64,000 bases of DNA from CAVYXF01 sp963772335 (GTDB taxonomy: Bacteria > Pseudomonadota > Alphaproteobacteria > Rhizobiales > Rhodomicrobiaceae). Below are positions 1 through 9,544 of the stretch, one piece after another. A program made the translations under genes and the position numbers. The DNA is taken from the NCBI GenBank assembly GCA_963772335.1, contig CAVYXF010000004.1:186001-250000 (forward strand), in the 5' to 3' direction. The notes beneath the pieces were generated by a model that saw only the letters and a list, made by a program, of their open reading frames with translations, had not been told where the DNA came from and ran no database searches. The first letter of the stretch is position 1. The number at the start of each line of letters is the position of its first letter.

Positions 1-327
1 CGGGTTCCCGGCTTCAAGGCGCTGTTCAATTACGATTTCCCCAGCGATGGCGGCTTTTATTCCGTGAGCCGCGGCGGCAATACCGGCCCGGTCGATCCAG
101 AGCATCCGCTGCGGCGAAATTCCGGTGCAGGGTTTCGCGGCATTTATGACCTCGCCGACCCCTCGCAGTCGCGCTTCATCATTGCAACCGGTGAGAGTGG
201 GCACCCGCTATCGCCCCACTATGCCGACCAGCTGCCGCTCTGGCGGCGCGGCGAAGGCATCCGCCTCCAGGTCAGCGAGGCCGAGCTGATGGATGAGCAT
301 GGCGAGGTACTCACCTTCCGGCCTTGA
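1..327 (+). CDS. Penicillin acylase family protein, C-terminal part
   Basis: The frame is open from the first base, so only about the last 108 residues are present. The end matches the C-terminus of penicillin/cephalosporin acylase-type N-terminal nucleophile amidases: a segment ending in GESGHPLSPHYADQLPLW, the conserved G-x-SGxPxSPHYxDxxPLW block of the beta-chain. Family members are exported, self-cleaved amidases that hydrolyse N-acyl bonds in beta-lactams or acyl-homoserine lactones; the substrate cannot be told from this fragment. The catalytic Ser and the signal peptide lie outside the window. It converges on the DUF992 gene with a gap of 9 bases. Confidence 0.8.
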   Translation, partial: RVPGFKALFNYDFPSDGGFYSVSRGGNTGPVDPEHPLRRNSGAGFRGIYDLADPSQSRFIIATGESGHPLSPHYADQLPLWRRGEGIRLQVSEAELMDEHGEVLTFRP

Positions 328-336
328 TGACGGCGG

Positions 337-864
337 TTACTGGCGCGCCAGTGTCAGCCGGCTGGATGGGTTGACGGTCAGGCGTTCGGGCCTGATCAGC
401 TCCAGCGCGATCGCATCGTTAGCGCCGCCGACCAGAACCCCTTTCTTGTCGGACAGTTTGAGATCGTGCTTGGACACGGCGTCATAATCCCCAACCAGAT
501 TTCCCGGATCGACGTCAGCCGTGGGAGCGAAGACGTCCCATTTGATTTCCAGCCCGCCCAGGGCTGCGGGATCGAGGCTGCCGCCGAACAACTGGCCATG
601 CAGTCTGGTTTCGGTCTTTTGACCGGTGATCTCGAGCTTGCAATCCATGCTGGTTGCGGTGAGGTCGAGCCGGTCCGTATCTGCACTCTTTGCCCGGCAG
701 ATGAGCGAGCCGACACTTTGCAATGCACCGGCGGCCTGGGATGGTTGCGTGGCGAGGACCATCAGCGCAATACCGGCGATTGCCGGAAAGCCGCCCGCTG
801 CGGCAGCGAAAAGACCTCGCCAGCAATCCGCTCGTAAAAGGTCTGCCGGCCTGCTGATCGACAT
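337..864 (-). CDS. DUF992 family secreted protein
   Basis: A 175-residue protein with a hydrophobic N-terminal export segment ending near SQAAG. The mature part has the DUF992 layout: a VGSLICRA opening strand with a Cys, a central DCKLEI strand, then KWDVFAP, GNLVGDYDAV and VLVGGANDAIAL blocks. DUF992 proteins are small periplasmic proteins of Rhizobiales with no assigned function. I chose the ATG at 864 because AAAGGAG lies 8 bases upstream; the ATG at 882 is possible but overlaps that ribosome-binding site. It follows the phospholipase D-type gene on the same strand with a short gap, so the two may be co-transcribed. Confidence 0.75.
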   Translation of the reverse strand: MSISRPADLLRADCWRGLFAAAAGGFPAIAGIALMVLATQPSQAAGALQSVGSLICRAKSADTDRLDLTATSMDCKLEITGQKTETRLHGQLFGGSLDPAALGGLEIKWDVFAPTADVDPGNLVGDYDAVSKHDLKLSDKKGVLVGGANDAIALELIRPERLTVNPSSRLTLARQ

Positions 865-878
865 GTCACAGACTCCTT

Positions 879-2546
879 TCATAGTCGCCTTCCAACGAAG
901 GCTGGACTTTTTTGGCTCGCCCTCAATCGTTCCCGGCCGCCAGCTTGCCTCTTATGCCGGCGTCTATTGGATAGGATGAAAAGGCCAAGCCCAGCGGCAG
1001 CGAGCCCGAGCCAGGCGCGAGAGGACAGACGAAGCAAGAACCGCTTCGCGAGATGTTCGAGCCGTTTTTCCGGATGTTCCGGACGCTCCGGGTCGGCCAG
1101 ATGCGATCGTGAGAGAAAGCGCTCTGCGGCGTTGGTCTGCCGCTCAGGAATTGGCCGAAGCGAACGTCCAGCCCCTTGCCTCAGCGCTTCGACGGTGCCC
1201 AGCAAGGACCCCCGCTCGGCGATTGCCTTCTCAACGCGATCACGTTTCACACCGAGATGCTCGGCGAGAAGACCATTTCGGATCGAGGAGATCGCCTCGC
1301 GCTCCGCTTGGGACTTGGCCTCGATCGCAAGGTCGCATTCTGTATCGAAGCCCATCGAGCGATTGTTGACATTGGAGGACCCGACCCGGATCAGCCGGTC
1401 ATCGACGATCAGGATCTTGGCGTGGACATAGATCGGCTCGCCCGTCTCATTGGCCGGATGAAAGATCCCGAACCGGCCGTGCGGGTCCGCCTGCCTGATG
1501 GAGGCCAGTCTCAGATCGCGGGCGGTCCCCATGGTCTCCTGCTCGAGCCAGCCTTCGGTGGAGAGCGGGTTGATGACGACGACCTCCGGCCCGTCGGCTT
1601 CCTTCAGCCGCTTGGCAATGGCTTCGCAGATGCTGGCCGAGGCGAAATACTGGCTTTCGAGGTAAATGCTCTTTTTGGCGGAGCGAATTGCGGCCCGGTA
1701 TAGGTTCTCGACTTCGTGAACCGCTTGTCGTCCATCATAGGCCGGCATGGTTCGGGCGATGCCGAGATCGACATCCCGCATCTGAGGCTCTACCGCGTCC
1801 GGCCATAAATCACCTTCGCCTCGCGGCCGCTCCAGTGCCTCGCCCGTCGCCCTGTGCCATCGGTCGCGGGCAAGGACGCCGAGTGCCCGGGCCGCATCGC
1901 CATCGACGATAGCCGTCGCATCGTGCCAGGGGCCGAACAGCGAGCCGTCCGGGCGTTTGCGGCGCTCATCTCCGGGCAGGTGCCGGCAGGTGTCCCACCG
2001 GCCAACGGTCATGTCGATGCCGCCGCAAAACGCGAGCAAATCGGCGATCACCACGATCTTTTGATGGTGAGCGGCTGTCCAAGGATGCGTGCTGTCGAAG
2101 CGGAGCCGAATCCGTCTCGCTGTTATCAAATCGAGCGCTATCATCGGGAGCAGCTGGTTCGTCAGGGTATAAAGAACCGCCATGTCCCATTTGAGGATGA
2201 AAATCCGCAAGCCCGGATTGCGCTTCACGATCCCCTTGAGGAACGCTCCGAGCTGCACCGGATGGCCGTCTCGCTTTCCGTTGCGCACAAGATCGATCCG
2301 CAGATCGAAATCCCAGCCAACCAGCATGATGGAATGCCTGGCCTTCAGCATCGCGGCCCGGACGGCGGCGAAATAGGTCGCCGCGTCCACGATCAGGCCG
2401 AAGCGGTCGGTGCGTGCGATGCGCCAGCACGTATCGTCGGGGCACAGAATAGCGTCTACCCCTGCCGGAGCAGAAAAGGAGCTGCTATCCACACCCGGCT
2501 CTGCCGCGAGTTTTGCGCTGTCTGCTTCATTGCGCCGAGCACTCAT
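879..2546 (-). CDS. Phospholipase D / cardiolipin synthase-like protein
   Basis: 555 residues with two HKD catalytic motifs. The first is HHQKIVVIADLLAFCGGID (H-x-K-x(4)-D) near residue 165 and the second is HAKILIVDDRLIRVGSSN near residue 375. These give the two His/Lys/Asp sets of a PLD-superfamily phosphodiesterase or phosphatidyltransferase, which acts through a phospho-histidine intermediate. A hydrophobic helix near the C-terminus (AWLGLAAAGLGLFIL) followed by a basic tail suggests a membrane anchor, but there is no N-terminal signal. The length and the single C-terminal helix fit PLD-type enzymes better than bacterial cardiolipin synthases, which carry N-terminal helices. The exact lipid substrate is not predictable. 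Confidence 0.85.
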   Translation of the reverse strand: MSARRNEADSAKLAAEPGVDSSSFSAPAGVDAILCPDDTCWRIARTDRFGLIVDAATYFAAVRAAMLKARHSIMLVGWDFDLRIDLVRNGKRDGHPVQLGAFLKGIVKRNPGLRIFILKWDMAVLYTLTNQLLPMIALDLITARRIRLRFDSTHPWTAAHHQKIVVIADLLAFCGGIDMTVGRWDTCRHLPGDERRKRPDGSLFGPWHDATAIVDGDAARALGVLARDRWHRATGEALERPRGEGDLWPDAVEPQMRDVDLGIARTMPAYDGRQAVHEVENLYRAAIRSAKKSIYLESQYFASASICEAIAKRLKEADGPEVVVINPLSTEGWLEQETMGTARDLRLASIRQADPHGRFGIFHPANETGEPIYVHAKILIVDDRLIRVGSSNVNNRSMGFDTECDLAIEAKSQAEREAISSIRNGLLAEHLGVKRDRVEKAIAERGSLLGTVEALRQGAGRSLRPIPERQTNAAERFLSRSHLADPERPEHPEKRLEHLAKRFLLRLSSRAWLGLAAAGLGLFILSNRRRHKRQAGGRERLRASQKSPAFVGRRL

Positions 2547-2635
2547 GCATCTCCAACCACCGCGGTCAGGGGAGAGTTCCGCGGCAGGTGCTGACCGGCT
2601 CTTGAGCGGCTCCAGCAGGCGAACCGTTCAACCGC

Positions 2636-4387
2636 TTACCGAAATGCCGTGATGAACACCGAGAGCACGCCCGCAAGGCTCTCCCCGACCACGAGCCCCG
2701 CCGCGAGCACGACCAGCTTGCGCTCGCTCCAGGCTGGAAACAGCCGGACGACCAGGCTGGCCGCCAGCGCGCCGAGGAACAGCGAGACCGAATTCCACGC
2801 CGGGATGACGAAGCTCAGTCCCATTGCACCAGCGCTCGGGATCCACCTTGCCAGCCGCTCAGGCAAGCTCCGCTCGGCCACCGCCAGGCTCGCGCCGATG
2901 ACCGCGGCAATCGCCATCGCTTGCCCGGCGCCGGTCGGCATGGCGGAAAGTCCCGAGCTCAGCACTTCGGCAACCGCCTTCCAGGTGGCGACGGCCGGCG
3001 CCGGCCAATCCTCGGTGATGAGCATGCCCTTCGGATCGGGAATTAGCGCGAGATAGGCGATGCTGCCCGCCAGGCTCCCGGCCAGCACGCCGAACACCTG
3101 CGCGACATACTGCTTTCCCGCCGTCGCCCCGATGATCTGCCCGGTGCGCAGGTCCTGCAGCATGTCGGCGCATTGGTCGGAGGCGCCGCCGGTCACATTT
3201 GCGGTCATGAGATTGGCGGTGGGATTGGCGGGCGCGATCAGGCCGAAGCTGAGTTGTGTCACCTTGCCGAGTGCGCCGACCGGCGTGATGCCGGTTTCCC
3301 CGGCGACGCGCGCCGCCACCACCGCCAGGACGAAGGTCAGCAGCACCGCCGCGACCGCCTCGGCAGGACCAATGCCGAAAATGAAAACCTGCGCCGTGCT
3401 GGCCATCACTAGAACGGCCAGGAACGCCGCCACGAAGCCGGCGCGGTGGGCACGGGGCATCGGCAGCTTCAGACTGCCCAGCCCTGCTCCCCTCCGGCGC
3501 GCCATGGCGACGAGCGAGAGGGCGAACGACATCAGCGCCGAGGTCACCATCAGCGTTACGCCCGGCCAGAGCAGCCATTCGACCAGTGGAGCGAACCAGG
3601 GTGCGGCCGGATCGGCCGGGCCGGTCTGCGCCCAGCCGGAGGTGATCGCGAGCGGCGCCAGAATCCCCCAGGCTACGGCCGCCCCGATCAAGGCAGAAAG
3701 CCCGATCCTGAGCCCGGCAATGGCGCCGAAGCCGACCATCAGCAGAGAAGGCTCCAATGCGAGTCCGAGATTTGCGAAGGTCGCCTGGCCTTTGGCACCG
3801 AGCGACAGGCTGAAAGGCGGCGCCAGCTTGGGGATGGCGATCAGATGATCGACCGCGATCTTCAGCGCCGCCGAAACGCCCATGCCCCCGAACAGCACGC
3901 GCAACCGGTCGCGGGCTTCCGCCTTGCCGGAGTGGATCTGCAGCATGGTCTCTGCGGTCGCAACTCCGGGTGGGAAGGGCAGCTTCTCGCGCACCAGCAT
4001 CTGATCGCGCAGCGCTATGCCGACCACGACGCCGACAACGCTCACCGCGAACAGCCACATCGCCAGCACATCCCAGGACAGCACCTTGCCCGTGATCAGC
4101 GCAAGCGCCGGAATCGGCGCGGCAAGCCCCGAGGAGGTGATGGAGGCGGCGGAGGAGGCCGCGGTCTGATTGATATTGTTCTCCAGGAGCACCAGGGAGC
4201 GGCTGCCGAGAAGGCTCGCGCTTGCCCGCCAGAAGGCGAGGCCGAGAAGACCCGCCGCAACCGACATATTGAAGGTCCAGCCGATCTTCAGCCCGCTGTA
4301 GATATTGCATGGGGCAAGCAATGCGCCAATTGCCATGCCGGTCACGATGGCACGGGGGGTCAGTTCAAAGGCCTTCGCGGTTTGCAA
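2636..4387 (-). CDS. OPT family oligopeptide/metallophore transporter
   Basis: 583 residues, almost all hydrophobic, with about 14-16 membrane segments. The N-terminal FELTPRAIVTGMAIGALL and CNIYSGLKIGWTFNMS blocks and a central AGETGITPVGALGKVTQL block are typical of OPT-superfamily symporters, which take up peptides or metal chelates. A longer ATG start exists at 4504, but its N-terminal 39 residues are unlike the family. The TTG at 4387 has GGAGG about 10 bases upstream and begins immediately before the conserved part, so I prefer it. The substrate is unknown, and no neighbouring peptidase or siderophore gene helps. Confidence 0.8.
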   Translation of the reverse strand: MQTAKAFELTPRAIVTGMAIGALLAPCNIYSGLKIGWTFNMSVAAGLLGLAFWRASASLLGSRSLVLLENNINQTAASSAASITSSGLAAPIPALALITGKVLSWDVLAMWLFAVSVVGVVVGIALRDQMLVREKLPFPPGVATAETMLQIHSGKAEARDRLRVLFGGMGVSAALKIAVDHLIAIPKLAPPFSLSLGAKGQATFANLGLALEPSLLMVGFGAIAGLRIGLSALIGAAVAWGILAPLAITSGWAQTGPADPAAPWFAPLVEWLLWPGVTLMVTSALMSFALSLVAMARRRGAGLGSLKLPMPRAHRAGFVAAFLAVLVMASTAQVFIFGIGPAEAVAAVLLTFVLAVVAARVAGETGITPVGALGKVTQLSFGLIAPANPTANLMTANVTGGASDQCADMLQDLRTGQIIGATAGKQYVAQVFGVLAGSLAGSIAYLALIPDPKGMLITEDWPAPAVATWKAVAEVLSSGLSAMPTGAGQAMAIAAVIGASLAVAERSLPERLARWIPSAGAMGLSFVIPAWNSVSLFLGALAASLVVRLFPAWSERKLVVLAAGLVVGESLAGVLSVFITAFR

Positions 4388-4705
4388 GCTTCTTCTCCCT
4401 CCAAGGCAAGCGCTGTGCGCGTCCGGTCGCCGAGCGTGCCGGCAGAACCGAGGCCGGTCGATAGAACTTGCCAACAGGTGAAGAACTTGAGGCGTTGTCA
4501 GCACCGGCGATCAGCCTGGCTGACGGGACGGGCCTCAGGACGATCGGCAAAAGCAGTGCCCAGCCGGTTACGCGCGGAGCCACTCCTCTCCCGAGCTTAC
4601 TTTGGTCCTCTGCCGGCCCTTTTTCTTAACCCGATCGAGGCGCTTGAGCAACGCGCCCGTACCGGCGAGCGGCCGGAAAGGGCGCTTCTGCCCGCGAACT
4701 CTTAC
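4388..4705. other. Intergenic region upstream of the OPT gene
   Basis: 318 bases between the TTG start of the transporter and the 3' end of the HtrA-like gene. Short open frames occur on both strands but none has a convincing ribosome-binding site or a recognisable product. Apart from the GGAGG next to the TTG start I see no clear promoter, terminator or repeat. Confidence 0.5.
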
Positions 4706-5734
4706 TCAGCGGGGGCGCTCCGCGATGAAAGCTTGCGCGGTGCGCTTCTCGCCGCTGCGCACGAAGGTGATGGTCAGCCGGTTGCCCGGCGAGGCGCGGT
4801 CGAGCTGTTTGTGAATTGCATCGACATTAGCCGTTTCGGTGCCATCGACGGCGATGACGATGTCGCGCGGCCGCAGACCGGCTTTGTCGGCCGGGCCTCC
4901 CTCTGTCACGGCAATGACCAGGACGCCGCTGCGGCCGCTCAGGCCAAGGTGACGCGCGGAGCGCACATCCAACTCGATCGTCTGGCCGGCGAGACCCAGA
5001 AATCCGCGCGTGACCCGGCCATGGCGCAGCAGGTCGGGAATAACGAGGCGCGCGGTATTGATCGGTACCGCAAAGCAAAGACCCTGCGCGCCGCCGATGA
5101 TCGCGGTGTTTATGCCGATCACGTTACCATGGCTGTCGACCAGCGCGCCGCCGCTATTGCCCGGATTGAGCGGTGCGTCGGTCTGCACGATGTCTTCGAT
5201 CAGCCGGCCGCCGACGCCGCGCAACGTCCGTCGCACCGCACTGATGATACCGGCGGTGACGGTCGTCTGCAGGCCAAGCGGATTGCCGATGGCAATTGCG
5301 ATCTGCCCGACCTGCAGTGTGTCGGAATCGCCTAGCGTCCCTGGCGTGAGGCCGGTCCGCGCAACGCGCAGCAGAGCCAGGTCGGTATCGGGGTCGCCGC
5401 CGACCATCTCGGCCGGCGAGGTAAGGCCATCGTGAAAAGCGACCTCGAAACTGCGCGCGCCATGCGCAACGTGATAGTTGGTCAGCACATAGCCATCCGG
5501 CGTGATCACCACACCGGAGCCGCTGCCATCAATGATCGCCTCAGGCCCTTGCGAACGCTGTGAGCGGCGGCGTATACCGACCACGGAGGGGCCAGCCCGC
5601 TCCACTGAGCGGATCACCGTCGCGGAATAGACATCCAGCAAGACTCCGTCGGAATTTTCTGTTGCTCTCTCGCTCTTTGCGGCAGCGCCTTGCTCACGGC
5701 CGAAGAAGCCGCCTTGCAGAAGTTTAAGCTCCAT
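4706..5734 (-). CDS. Trypsin-like serine protease with PDZ domain (HtrA/DegP family)
   Basis: 342 residues. The S1C triad is visible: His in LTNYHVAHG (about residue 92), Asp in DTDLALLRV (about 122) and Ser in LNPGNSGGALVDS (about 200). One PDZ domain follows (about 240-335, with RGFLGL and GPADKAGLRPRDIVIAVDG). HtrA proteases degrade or refold damaged proteins, normally in the periplasm. Unlike classical DegP, this protein has no signal peptide or N-terminal membrane helix: it starts MELKLLQGGFFG and runs through a polar linker. It may therefore be cytoplasmic, or the true start may differ. It is divergent from the TetR gene, separated by about 150 bases. Confidence 0.85.
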   Translation of the reverse strand: MELKLLQGGFFGREQGAAAKSERATENSDGVLLDVYSATVIRSVERAGPSVVGIRRRSQRSQGPEAIIDGSGSGVVITPDGYVLTNYHVAHGARSFEVAFHDGLTSPAEMVGGDPDTDLALLRVARTGLTPGTLGDSDTLQVGQIAIAIGNPLGLQTTVTAGIISAVRRTLRGVGGRLIEDIVQTDAPLNPGNSGGALVDSHGNVIGINTAIIGGAQGLCFAVPINTARLVIPDLLRHGRVTRGFLGLAGQTIELDVRSARHLGLSGRSGVLVIAVTEGGPADKAGLRPRDIVIAVDGTETANVDAIHKQLDRASPGNRLTITFVRSGEKRTAQAFIAERPR

Positions 5735-5888
5735 TAGCTATACTCGAAGCAAATTTTAAGGAATCGTGATGTAGGGACCTCAGGCGGCGATGCCAATGCC
5801 CCCGTAAGAAAGCCATTCCGGTGTTTGTTGGCAGCTCCTCTTGCGCAGCTTATGATCATCGCGCCCGGGCATCGGAATGGGAGGCAAA

Positions 5889-6623
5889 ATGGACGATCTT
5901 GCGCACAAGGTCCTACGCCAGGGGGGCGAGGCCACCCAGGAGCCGCGAGAGCTTGAGGAGACGTCCCGCCTCCCGCGCCAGCGCGATCCGGAGCGCACGC
6001 GGCGTGCTATTCTCGATGCGGCAACCGCCGAATTCGTTGCTCACGGCTTTGCCGGTGCCAGCGTCAACGAGATCGCCGCGCGGGCGCATGTCAACAAGCG
6101 GATGCTCTATCATTATTACGGCAAGAAGGATGACCTTTATCTCGCCGTGCTGGAGCGCACTTATCAGGCCATCCGCAGCGCCGAGACGGAGCTGCATCTC
6201 ACCGACCTGCCGCCGCCTGCGGCCATCGAGAGACTGGTTCGCTTCACCTGGAACTATTTCCTCGAGCACCCGGAATTTTTGAGCCTGCTCAACACCGAGA
6301 ACATGCTCCGGGCGCGCTATCTTCGCCAATCCCCCCGCATCCGCGACCTGCACTCGCCGCTTATCGCCATGATTGCGGACGTGGTCGGACGGGGCGCCAG
6401 CCAAGGTTTGTTCCGCAAGGGCGTCGATCCGGTGCAGCTTTATGTTTCGATTGCATCGCTCGGGTTCTTCTACCTCTCCAACCGCCACACGCTCTCGACG
6501 ATTTTCGAGCGCGATCTGATGGACGAGCGGCAGCTCGAGGAGCGCGGCCGGCACATCGTCGATGTGATCCTGGGCTACCTGAGCTGCACGAGTGCTCCGG
6601 CAACGCGGAGCGTGAGGAACTGA
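5889..6623 (+). CDS. TetR family transcriptional regulator
   Basis: About 244 residues. The N-terminal helix-turn-helix is intact: RRAILDAATAEFVAHGFAG, then the recognition part NEIAARAHVNKRMLYHYYGKKDDLY. The C-terminal ligand/dimer domain contains FTWNYFLEHPEFLSLLNTEN, a block seen in the TetR C-terminal class that includes NicS-like regulators. The ATG at 5889 has GGGAGG just upstream; an in-frame ATG at 5877 overlaps that site and is less likely. Probable targets are its own promoter, the divergent protease gene or the pbpC gene downstream, but no clear operator palindrome was identified. Confidence 0.85.
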   Translation: MDDLAHKVLRQGGEATQEPRELEETSRLPRQRDPERTRRAILDAATAEFVAHGFAGASVNEIAARAHVNKRMLYHYYGKKDDLYLAVLERTYQAIRSAETELHLTDLPPPAAIERLVRFTWNYFLEHPEFLSLLNTENMLRARYLRQSPRIRDLHSPLIAMIADVVGRGASQGLFRKGVDPVQLYVSIASLGFFYLSNRHTLSTIFERDLMDERQLEERGRHIVDVILGYLSCTSAPATRSVRN

Positions 6624-6716
6624 TGACCTTCGCCGCCGCTTCGCAATCCACCTAGGCTTGACAGGCGGGCACATAGCTGGAAACGCTTGCAAAGACAGCG
6701 TTTCGCAGAGGTCTCG

Positions 6717-8861
6717 ATGAGAGAGAGTGCTGCCGCAGATGGGAGAGGTTTGCGTTCCCGCCTGAAGCAAATGAAGGTCGCGAGGCGGTTAGGGACGCTC
6801 TGCATCCTGCTATTTGCTGTGAACATTCTCGCCGGGCTTGCGGTTCGCGTTGCCACCGCCTGGATGGGGCCGCCGCCCTTCGCCGCGGTCGCGGAGTCCT
6901 CCAAGCTCGTGCTCGACCGCCATGGGGTGTTGCTCCGCCCTTTCACGACGCCTAGCGGGCTCTGGCGTCTTCCGGTTTCGGTGGATGAGGTCGATTCCCG
7001 CTATCTCACCCTGCTGTTCGCCTATGAGGACAAGCGCTTCTACAAGCATAATGGGGTCGACTGGAGCGCGCTTGGCCGCGCGGTTTGGCAGTTCGTGACC
7101 AATGGGCGCGCGATCTCCGGCGGCTCGACGTTGACTATGCAGGCGGCGCGCCTGCTCGATGACCAGCCAACCCGCTCCTATTTCGCCAAGCTCGGCCAGA
7201 TGCTGCGTGCCTGGCAGCTCGAGGAACAGCTTTCGAAGCGCGAAATCCTTGAGCTGTACATGAAGCTCGCCCCCTATGGCGGGAATATCGAAGGCGTTCG
7301 CGCCGCCTCGCTCGCCTATTTCGGCAAGGAGCCGAAGCGCCTGACTATGGCCGAGGCGGCACTCCTCGTCGCGCTGCCGCAATCGCCGCAGCAGCGCCGC
7401 CCTGACCGCAGCCCGGACGCGGCCCAGCGCGCCCGTAATCGCGTCCTCTCCCGCGCCGGCAATGCGGGCGTGATCAGCCGTGCCGAAGCGGAATGGGCAA
7501 AGCAGCAGCCGATGGTCAGCGAGCGCAAAAATTTCCCGGCTCTTGCTGCCCACCTCTCGGAAAGGCTGGCCGGGTCGACCACCGCCTCGACAATCCGCCT
7601 GACCATCGATGCAAGACTTCAGGAGAGCGCCGAGGCCCTCGCTGCCCGGCAGGCCGCCCGCGTCGGACCGAAGATCTCCGCCGCGATTATGGTGATCGAC
7701 AAGAATAGCGGCGAGGTGCTCGCCGATGTCGGCGCGGCGGATTACTTCGACCAGGATCGCAACGGCCCGATCGATATGACGCAGGCGGTGCGCTCGCCCG
7801 GCTCGGCGCTGAAGCCTTTCATCTATGGTCTCGGCTTCGAGGACGGACTCGGCCATCCCGAGACGCTGATCGAGGACCGGCCGGTGCACATCGGCGGCTA
7901 TGCGCCGGAGAATTTCGACCAAACCTATCATGGCACGGTCTCGATGCGGCAGGCGTTGCAGCTGTCGCTGAATGTCCCGGCGGTGAAGATGCTGCACGCC
8001 GTCGGACCGGCGCGGCTCGCCGGCCGCATAAGGCAGGCCGGTTTTGACGTGGATGTGCCGCGCAATCTCGCCGTGGCGCTCGGCGGCGTCGGCCTGAGAC
8101 TTGAGGACCTGATCGGGCTCTACGCGGCCCTTGCCCATGGCGGCGAGCGGGTCACCTTGCGTTACCAACTCGACGAAGCCCCCGGACAGCCCACAGCCGC
8201 AGCCGCTCAGCCGCAACCGCTGCTCAGCCCGGTCGCCGCTTGGTACGTCGCCGATATCCTGCGCGGCGCCCCGCCCCCAGCCTATGCCAAGGGCGGCGGC
8301 ATCGCGTTCAAGACCGGCACCTCCTACGGCTTCCGCGATGCGTGGGCGGCGGGCTTTGACGGCCAATATGTCGTGGCGGTGTGGCTCGGCCGGCCCGATG
8401 CCAGCTCGACACCCGGCATGACCGGACACGGCGCTGCCGCTCCCTTGCTGTTCGATGTGTTCGCCCAGCTTGGCCTGGAGCGCATCCCCCTACCCGGCCC
8501 GCCGCGCGGCGCGCTCACCACCGTAGCCGGCCCGCTGCCGCCGCCGCTCGCCTCCTTCCGCGAGCGCGATGCGGTGACCACCACCGCGACGGCAGAAGCC
8601 GATCCGCCGGTGCAAATCGCTTTCCCACCTGACCGAGCCGAGCTGGAATTGGCGATCGAGAGTGATGGCACGCTCGCGACGCTTTCCTTTAGGGCGGAAG
8701 GCGGTGCGCTGCCGTTCACCTGGCTCGTAAACGGCGCACCCATCGAAACGCCCGCCCATCGGCGCGAAGCCTTTTGGCATCCGAGCGGCAAGGGCTTCGT
8801 TCAACTCTCTGTGATCGACGCGAAGGGGCGCGTGGATCGGGTGAATGTCCGATTGCGGTGA
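6717..8861 (+). CDS. pbpC: Penicillin-binding protein 1C
   Basis: 714 residues. After an N-terminal membrane anchor (LCILLFAVNILAGLAVRV) comes a GT51 glycosyltransferase domain with the catalytic Glu in FAYEDKRFYKHNGVDW and the SGGSTLTMQAARLL motif. The transpeptidase domain carries SxxK as SPGSALKPF, SxN as SLNVPAVK and KTG as FKTGTSYG. A BiPBP_C-type beta domain closes the protein. It polymerises glycan strands and cross-links peptides in the periplasm; the 1C class is non-essential. The alpha-2-macroglobulin partner gene that often precedes pbpC is absent here. I chose the ATG at 6717 because AGAGG lies upstream; an ATG at 6687 is also in frame. Confidence 0.92.
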   Translation: MRESAAADGRGLRSRLKQMKVARRLGTLCILLFAVNILAGLAVRVATAWMGPPPFAAVAESSKLVLDRHGVLLRPFTTPSGLWRLPVSVDEVDSRYLTLLFAYEDKRFYKHNGVDWSALGRAVWQFVTNGRAISGGSTLTMQAARLLDDQPTRSYFAKLGQMLRAWQLEEQLSKREILELYMKLAPYGGNIEGVRAASLAYFGKEPKRLTMAEAALLVALPQSPQQRRPDRSPDAAQRARNRVLSRAGNAGVISRAEAEWAKQQPMVSERKNFPALAAHLSERLAGSTTASTIRLTIDARLQESAEALAARQAARVGPKISAAIMVIDKNSGEVLADVGAADYFDQDRNGPIDMTQAVRSPGSALKPFIYGLGFEDGLGHPETLIEDRPVHIGGYAPENFDQTYHGTVSMRQALQLSLNVPAVKMLHAVGPARLAGRIRQAGFDVDVPRNLAVALGGVGLRLEDLIGLYAALAHGGERVTLRYQLDEAPGQPTAAAAQPQPLLSPVAAWYVADILRGAPPPAYAKGGGIAFKTGTSYGFRDAWAAGFDGQYVVAVWLGRPDASSTPGMTGHGAAAPLLFDVFAQLGLERIPLPGPPRGALTTVAGPLPPPLASFRERDAVTTTATAEADPPVQIAFPPDRAELELAIESDGTLATLSFRAEGGALPFTWLVNGAPIETPAHRREAFWHPSGKGFVQLSVIDAKGRVDRVNVRLR

Positions 8862-8965
8862 CAGCCGTTTAGCCTATGTCGCTGGTATGCCACAGCCTTC
8901 CGCCCAAGTCATTATACTCATAAGCGCACATTGCGGGCTCACTGGAGCTGTGTCATCATCCGTAG

Positions 8966-9544
8966 ATGAAGGAGATTGCATACATTCCAGCCCGAAGTGT
9001 TCTCTTCGTATGTCTCGGTAACATTTGCCGTTCGCCGATCGCGGAAGGCGTGTTTCGTCACATCGCGCAGAATGCCGGGGTGTTTGATCTGCTACGGGTC
9101 AACTCCGCAGGGCTCGGCAGCTGGCATGTCGGGCAGCCGCCGGATCAGCGGGCGCTGGATGCGTTGGCCAACCACGGGATCAGCATCTCCGACTTGCGCG
9201 CCAGGCAGATCACACGCGAGGATTTCGAGACCTTCGATCTTATCCTCGCCATGGACAAGTCAAACCGCCAGGGCCTCATCAAGCTTGCGCCGAAGCAGCA
9301 CCACGATAAGATTCGGATGCTTATGGACTGCGCGCCGAATTTCGGCGTGCACGAAATTCCCGATCCTTTCTTCGGCGATCGGGAGGCCTTCGACTACGTT
9401 GTTCAGCTGATCGATGCGGCTAGCCGGGGCCTGCTCCGCAGCATTACGGCCAAGCCCACGGCTGCAGGCGAGCAGCCGCAGCAGCCATCCCAGTCTCAGG
9501 CCATGGCTCCCGCTTCACGCCCTTTGGCGCCTCTGAACGGATAA
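8966..9544 (+). CDS. Low-molecular-weight protein tyrosine phosphatase
   Basis: 192 residues. The P-loop CLGNICRSP (C-x5-R-S) lies at about residues 16-24, preceded by VLFV, and the general acid Asp is in IPDPFFGD (DP motif, about residue 131). These are the defining features of the LMW-PTP family, which removes phosphate from tyrosine via a cysteinyl-phosphate intermediate in the cytoplasm. The C-terminal 35 residues are rich in Gln, Ala and Pro and lie outside the fold. Its 3' end overlaps the convergent ThpR gene by 49 bases. No kinase or exopolysaccharide partner is adjacent, so the role is unassigned. Confidence 0.9.
   Translation: MKEIAYIPARSVLFVCLGNICRSPIAEGVFRHIAQNAGVFDLLRVNSAGLGSWHVGQPPDQRALDALANHGISISDLRARQITREDFETFDLILAMDKSNRQGLIKLAPKQHHDKIRMLMDCAPNFGVHEIPDPFFGDREAFDYVVQLIDAASRGLLRSITAKPTAAGEQPQQPSQSQAMAPASRPLAPLNG

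Noticed and set aside
3446..5335. Long plus-strand open frame of 629 codons
   Set aside because: It is antisense to the OPT transporter and HtrA-like genes, crosses two genes and an intergenic region, and its product is Arg/Gln/Gly-rich without any family motif.
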